A stretch of 64,000 bases of DNA from Nocardioides aquaticus (GTDB lineage Bacteria; Actinomycetota; Actinomycetes; Propionibacteriales; Nocardioidaceae): assembly GCF_018459925.1 (NCBI RefSeq), contig NZ_CP075371.1, positions 4,402,001-4,466,000 of the forward strand. Reading direction: 5' to 3'. Of this stretch, positions 60,075-64,000 are shown in pieces (the stretch's first letter is position 1; the number at the start of each line of letters is the position of its first letter). The position numbers were made by a program, and so were the translations under genes. Under the pieces are notes generated by a model. That model saw only the letters and a program-made list of their open reading frames with translations, made no database searches and was not told the DNA's origin.

Positions 60075-62209
60075 CCCAGCCCACCGCCGGCACCGACCCC
60101 GCGAGCACCCCGTACCCGCACCTGCTCGAGCCGATCACCCTCGGCGGAGCCAGCGGCACCGGCGGGCTGACCCTGCGCAACCGCGTGGTGATGGGCTCGA
60201 TGCACACCGGGCTCGAGGACACCGTCCGCGACCTCCCGAGGCTCGCGGCGTACTTCGCGGAGCGGGCGCGCGGCGGGGTCGGGCTGATCGTCACCGGCGG
60301 GTACGCCCCCGACAAGCGCGGCTGGCTGAAGCCGCTGGCCTCCGAGATGACCACCCGCCTGCAGGCGATCCGCCACCGCGAGGTGACCGGCGCGGTGCAC
60401 GACGAGGGCGGCGCGATCGCGCTGCAGGTGCTGCACGCCGGGCGCTACGGCTACCACCCGTTCAGCGTCTCGGCCTCGCGCCGCAAGTCGCCGATCACGC
60501 CCTTCCGGCCCAGCGCGCTGACCTCGCGCGGCGTCGACCGGACCGCCACCCACTTCGCCCGGACCGCCGCCCTGGCGGTGAAGGCCGGTTACGACGCCGT
60601 CGAGGTGATGGGCTCGGAGGGCTACCTGATCAACCAGTTCCTGGCCTCCCGCACCAACGACCGCACCGACGCCTGGGGCGGCAGCGCCGAGAAGCGGATG
60701 CGCTTCCCGCTCGAGGTGGTGCGCCGCACCCGCGAGCTGGTCGGCGGCGACCTGCCGGTCGTCTACCGGATCTCGCTGCTCGACCTGGTCGAGGGCGGGC
60801 AGACGTGGGAGGAGGTCCTCGAGCTGGCCCAGCGCCTGGTCGGCGCCGGGGTGACGGTGCTGAACACCGGCATCGGCTGGCACGAGGCGCGGGTGCCGAC
60901 GATCATCACGCAGGTCCCGCCGGGGGCCTGGCGCGACGCGACCGCGCGGCTCCGCGCCGACCTGCACGCGTCGGGCCACGTGGTCCCGGTCTGCGCCTCG
61001 AACCGGATCAACACCCCCGAGATGGCCGAGGAGGTGCTGGCCACCGGCCAGGCCGACCTGGTCTCGATGGCCCGGCCGCTGCTGGCCGACCCGGCGTTCG
61101 TGGCCAAGGCCGCGGCCGGTCGGGCGGACGAGATCAACACCTGCATCGCCTGCAACCAGGCCTGCCTCGACCACGCCTTCGCCAACCGCACGGCCTCCTG
61201 CCTGGTCAACCCGCGCGCCTGCCGCGAGACCACACTGGTGCTGGCCCCCACCCGGTCCCGGGCCCGGGTCGCCGTGGTCGGCGCCGGGCCGGCCGGGCTG
61301 GCCACCGCCGTCTCGGCCGCCGAGCGTGGCCTCGCGGTGACGCTCTTCGAGCAGCGCCCCGAGATCGGCGGGCAGTTCCGGTACGCGATGGCGGTGCCCG
61401 GAAAGGAGGACTTCGCCCACACGCTGCGCCACTACGCGCGCCGCCTCGAGGTGCTCGGCGTCGACGTGCGGCTGTCCACGGGCGCGACCGTCGCGGACCT
61501 GCGCGGCTTCGACGAGGTCGTCGTCGCGACCGGCGTCGAGCCGCGGGTGCCCGACCTCGAGGGCGTCGACCACCCCAGCGTCGTCACCTACGCCCAGGTG
61601 CTCTCCGGCGAGGTCGTCCCCGGTGCCCGGGTCGCGGTGGTCGGCGCCGGCGGGATCGGCGTCGACACCAGCCACTTCCTGGCCCACGACCCGGCCGAGA
61701 CGCTCCAGGACTGGAAGGACCACTGGGGCGTCGGCGACCCGGCCGTGCACCCCGGCGGCCTGACCGGACCGACGCCGCGCACCCCGGCGCGCCGGGTGAC
61801 GCTGCTCCAGCGCAAGACCTCGACCATCGGCCGCGACCTCGGCAAGACGTCGGGCTGGGCGCACCGCGCGGTGCTGAAGCAGTCCGGCGTCGAGCAGGTC
61901 CGCGGGGTGACCTACACCCACGTCGACGACGCCGGCCTCCACGTCGTCGTCGACGGCGTCGAGCGCGTCCTCGAGGTCGACCACATCGTGCTCTGCGCCG
62001 GCCAGGAGTCCGTCCGGGGCCTGTACGACGCCCTGGCCGCCCTGCCCGGGGCCGGTCGACCGCGCCTGCACCTGGTGGGCGGCGCCGACCTGGCCGCGGA
62101 GCTGGACGCCGAGCGGGCCATCGAGCAGGGCACCCGGGTGGCCGCCGCGCTCGGCGAGCACCTGCCGGACCGCGCGGCGAGCACCACCCCGGTCGGCGCC
62201 CCCGCGTAG
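60071..62209 (+). CDS. 2,4-dienoyl-CoA reductase-like (FadH/old yellow enzyme plus FAD) oxidoreductase
   Basis: A 712-residue enzyme: N-terminal FMN TIM barrel (about 15-370) with GGVGLIVTGGYAPD, HAGRYGYHPF, GYDAVEVMGSEGYLINQFLASRTNDRTDAWGGS. A 4Fe-4S cluster motif follows (CIACNQACLDH ... C near 360-375), then an FAD/NADPH domain with VAVVGAGPAGLATAVSAAERG and VVATGVEPRVPD. FadH reduces dienoyl-CoAs during unsaturated fatty acid oxidation. Relatives use trimethylamine, enones or other substrates. PadR control is usual for phenolic or drug-like inducers rather than fatty acids, so the true substrate is open. Confidence 0.87.
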   Translation: MTQPTAGTDPASTPYPHLLEPITLGGASGTGGLTLRNRVVMGSMHTGLEDTVRDLPRLAAYFAERARGGVGLIVTGGYAPDKRGWLKPLASEMTTRLQAIRHREVTGAVHDEGGAIALQVLHAGRYGYHPFSVSASRRKSPITPFRPSALTSRGVDRTATHFARTAALAVKAGYDAVEVMGSEGYLINQFLASRTNDRTDAWGGSAEKRMRFPLEVVRRTRELVGGDLPVVYRISLLDLVEGGQTWEEVLELAQRLVGAGVTVLNTGIGWHEARVPTIITQVPPGAWRDATARLRADLHASGHVVPVCASNRINTPEMAEEVLATGQADLVSMARPLLADPAFVAKAAAGRADEINTCIACNQACLDHAFANRTASCLVNPRACRETTLVLAPTRSRARVAVVGAGPAGLATAVSAAERGLAVTLFEQRPEIGGQFRYAMAVPGKEDFAHTLRHYARRLEVLGVDVRLSTGATVADLRGFDEVVVATGVEPRVPDLEGVDHPSVVTYAQVLSGEVVPGARVAVVGAGGIGVDTSHFLAHDPAETLQDWKDHWGVGDPAVHPGGLTGPTPRTPARRVTLLQRKTSTIGRDLGKTSGWAHRAVLKQSGVEQVRGVTYTHVDDAGLHVVVDGVERVLEVDHIVLCAGQESVRGLYDALAALPGAGRPRLHLVGGADLAAELDAERAIEQGTRVAAALGEHLPDRAASTTPVGAPA

Positions 62210-62219
62210 CGTCGCCGGC

Positions 62220-63374
62220 GTGAGCGACCTGGTCCACGACCTGCCCGACGACACGATCCGCGACGCGCTGCCCCTGAAGTGGGGCTCGGTCGCGCCCGGG
62301 GTGCTCCCGGCGTTCGTGGCCGAGATGGACTACGCGCTGGCGGCGCCGGTCGCCGACGCGGTCGCCGCCGCGGTCCGCCGCGGCACCACCGGCTACGCCC
62401 CGCTGGGCGACCTCGGGGTCGGCGAGGCGTACGCCGGGTGGGCGCACCGGCACTGGGACCACGCCGTCGAGCCGGACGCCTGCGTGGTCACCGGTGACGT
62501 GATCGCGGGGATCCGGCTGGTCCTCGAGACGCTCTGCGCGCCGGGCCCGGTCGTCGTCCCGCTGCCGTGCTACCCCCCGTTCCGCGACATCGTCGCCGTG
62601 AGCGGCCGCGAGGCGGTCTACGTCACCACCGACCCCGACGCGCCCGACCAGGAGTCGGCCGGGCTCGACCTCGCAGCGGTCGAGGAGGCCTTCGCCGCCG
62701 GCGCCCGCACCCTGCTGCTCTGCAACCCGCACAACCCGCTGGGCCGGGTCCCCCGCCGGTCCGAGCTCGAGGCGCTGCGCGACCTGGCCGACCGCTACGG
62801 GGCCCGGGTCGTCTCCGACGAGATCCACGGCCCGCTGGTGCTGCCGGGGCTCCCTGCCGACCTGGGGTTCACGCCGTACGCCGGCATCGACCCGCGGGCG
62901 GTGACCGTGACGAGCGCGTCGAAGACCTTCAACACCGCCGGGCTGCACTGCGCGGTCGTGGTCGCGCCGGACCACGCCGACCGGGCGCTGCTGCGCGGGG
63001 TGCCGCTGGTGCAGAACCACGCCTACTCCCCGCTCGGCATGGTCGCGGCCCGGGTCGCGTGGGGCGAGGGCGACGCGTGGCGGGCAGCGCTGGTGGAGCG
63101 GCTCGGCCACCAGCGCGACCTGCTCGCCGACCTGCTGACCACGCACCTGCCGCGGGCGAGGATGCGACGGATGGAGGCGACGTACCTGCCCTGGCTGGAC
63201 CTGCGCGCCTACGGCCACGACGACCCGGCGGCCGTCGCGGTCGGTCACGGCGTCGCGCCGGCGCCCGGGCAGGCCTACCAGCCCGGGCTGGCCGGCCACG
63301 TGCGACTCAACGTCGCCACCAGCCCCGCCCGGCTCACCACGATGGTGGAGAGACTGGCCGCGGCCGTGGCCTGA
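62220..63374 (+). CDS. PatB/MalY-like PLP-dependent aminotransferase or cystathionine beta-lyase
   Basis: A 384-residue fold-type I PLP enzyme. FVAEMDYALAAPVADAV at the N-terminus, substrate and phosphate loop CNPHNPLGRVPRRSELEAL, SDEIHGPLVLPG, and the Schiff-base Lys in TSASKTFNTAGLHCAVVV are those of PatB/MalY C-S lyases, which split cystathionine or cysteine conjugates to pyruvate, ammonia and a thiol. GTG 62220 lies 7 nt after TAGCGT (62207-62212), which overlaps the previous stop. It has its own leaderless promoter. Confidence 0.89.
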   Translation: MSDLVHDLPDDTIRDALPLKWGSVAPGVLPAFVAEMDYALAAPVADAVAAAVRRGTTGYAPLGDLGVGEAYAGWAHRHWDHAVEPDACVVTGDVIAGIRLVLETLCAPGPVVVPLPCYPPFRDIVAVSGREAVYVTTDPDAPDQESAGLDLAAVEEAFAAGARTLLLCNPHNPLGRVPRRSELEALRDLADRYGARVVSDEIHGPLVLPGLPADLGFTPYAGIDPRAVTVTSASKTFNTAGLHCAVVVAPDHADRALLRGVPLVQNHAYSPLGMVAARVAWGEGDAWRAALVERLGHQRDLLADLLTTHLPRARMRRMEATYLPWLDLRAYGHDDPAAVAVGHGVAPAPGQAYQPGLAGHVRLNVATSPARLTTMVERLAAAVA

Positions 63375-63462
63375 TCCGGCACCACGTCCCGTCAGGAACC
63401 GTTCACCCGTCGCCCCCCGCGAGGGGTATCGGGACGTCACCCGCACGGCGCACGCTGGACGC

Positions 63463-64000
63463 ATGAGGATCTCCGTCATCGGCTGCGGCTACCTGGGCGC
63501 CACCCACGCCGCCTGCCTGGCCGAGCTGGGCCACGACGTGCTCGGCGTCGAGACCGACCCGCGGCAGCGGGCGCTGCTCGCGAGCGGCGAGCTGCCCTTC
63601 CACGAGCCCGGCCTGGACACCCTGCTGGCCACGCACGTCGCGTCCGGCCGGCTGCGCTTCACCGACTCCCTCGCCGAGGCCGCCGCCCACGCCGACCTGC
63701 ACTTCCTCTGCGTCGGCACGCCGCAGCGCCGCGACGGCCGGGGCGCCGACCTCGCCCAGGTCGACGGGGCGGTCGAGGGGCTGGCGGTGCACCTGGACCG
63801 GCCGGCGTACGTCGTCGGCAAGTCCACCGTCCCGGTCGGCACCGCCGCCCGCCTGGCCCGCCGGGTCGCGGAGCTGGCCCCCGCCGGCGCCGACGCCGAG
63901 CTGGTCTGGAACCCCGAGTTCCTGCGCGAGGGCCACGCCGTGGAGGACACGCTGCGCCCGGACCGGGTCGTGATCGGCGTCGACACGCACCGCCCCGAGG
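63463..64000 (+). CDS. UDP-glucose/GDP-mannose 6-dehydrogenase family protein, C-terminus off window
   Basis: About 179 residues are present. N-terminal Rossmann motif RISVIGCGYLGATHAACLAELGHDVLGVETDP (GxGxxG), ELPFHEPGLDTLL, LHFLCVGTPQ, GKSTVPVGTA and WNPEFLREGHAVEDTLRPDRVV are all standard for the family that makes UDP-glucuronate or GDP-mannuronate for envelope polysaccharides. The catalytic Cys and C-terminal domain lie beyond the right edge. ATG 63463 is 6 nt after CACGCT (63451-63456). The upstream 88-bp gap holds this promoter and nothing else. Confidence 0.9.
   Translation, partial: MRISVIGCGYLGATHAACLAELGHDVLGVETDPRQRALLASGELPFHEPGLDTLLATHVASGRLRFTDSLAEAAAHADLHFLCVGTPQRRDGRGADLAQVDGAVEGLAVHLDRPAYVVGKSTVPVGTAARLARRVAELAPAGADAELVWNPEFLREGHAVEDTLRPDRVVIGVDTHRPE

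Overview
The window is about 64 kb of very GC-rich DNA. Codon third positions are nearly all G or C, GTG starts are frequent, and long runs of genes overlap at ATGA or GTGA junctions. Many genes look leaderless, with an xAxxxT -10 hexamer ending only 6-7 nt before the start codon. MprAB-, SigK/RskA-, FadAB- and UfaA1-type genes, a HelD helicase, TIGR03084 and AtuA proteins and S8 peptidases point to an actinobacterium, most likely a Nocardioides-like member of the Propionibacteriales. That assignment rests on gene content and style only. I saw no tRNA, rRNA, CRISPR array, prophage or transposase. This is ordinary chromosome carrying several regulated modules.

Layout. 1-3.9 kb: a truncated dimethylargininase gene divergent from a GntR regulator, a perfect 24-bp inverted repeat, and a coupled holin-like / low-Mr phosphatase / fructosamine-kinase operon. 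4.0-6.2 kb: an MprAB-like two-component system. 6.2-11.6 kb: a chorismate-amination island (PhzE-like fused synthase, frameshifted PabA, PabB) divergent from an MFS exporter. 11.5-13.7 kb: a HelD-type helicase. 13.9-23.3 kb: a SigK regulon in one block (molybdopterin oxidoreductase, fasciclin lipoprotein, sigK, rskA, a fused FAD amine oxidase-DUF1365 protein, two cyclopropane-synthase-type methyltransferases, a DUF1295 protein). 24.5-32.5 kb: one fully overlapping minus-strand operon for acyl-CoA catabolism (TetR, TIGR03084, AtuA, carboxyltransferase, biotin carboxylase, acyl-CoA dehydrogenase). 32.5-43.6 kb: a repeat cluster, an M50-like protease, an exported nuclease-like protein, a PadR-controlled ABC transporter with a 47-residue small gene, and a second ABC transporter. 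43.7-51.3 kb: a secreted subtilisin and a FadB/FadA beta-oxidation pair facing a MerR regulator. 51.4-58 kb: single genes, a CoA-transferase and an amino-acid ABC importer. 58.2-64 kb: an ECF sigma with a membrane partner, PadR plus a dienoyl-CoA-reductase-like enzyme, a PatB-like lyase and the start of a UDP-glucose dehydrogenase.

Two themes deserve attention. First, palindromic or repeated elements lie in frame inside three conserved enzymes: PabB at 7045-7098, biotin carboxylase at 26673-26722 and carboxyltransferase at 28455-28494. They behave like peptide-encoding mobile repeats. Second, the SigK block combines candidate SigK promoters, a cysteine-free SigK, a zinc-motif RskA and a fused amine oxidase-DUF1365 enzyme, which suggests an envelope or lipid oxidative-stress module wired differently from the mycobacterial one. 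Two genes (pabA, atuA) each lack exactly one base in a G/C run. Those could be sequencing errors or real lesions.
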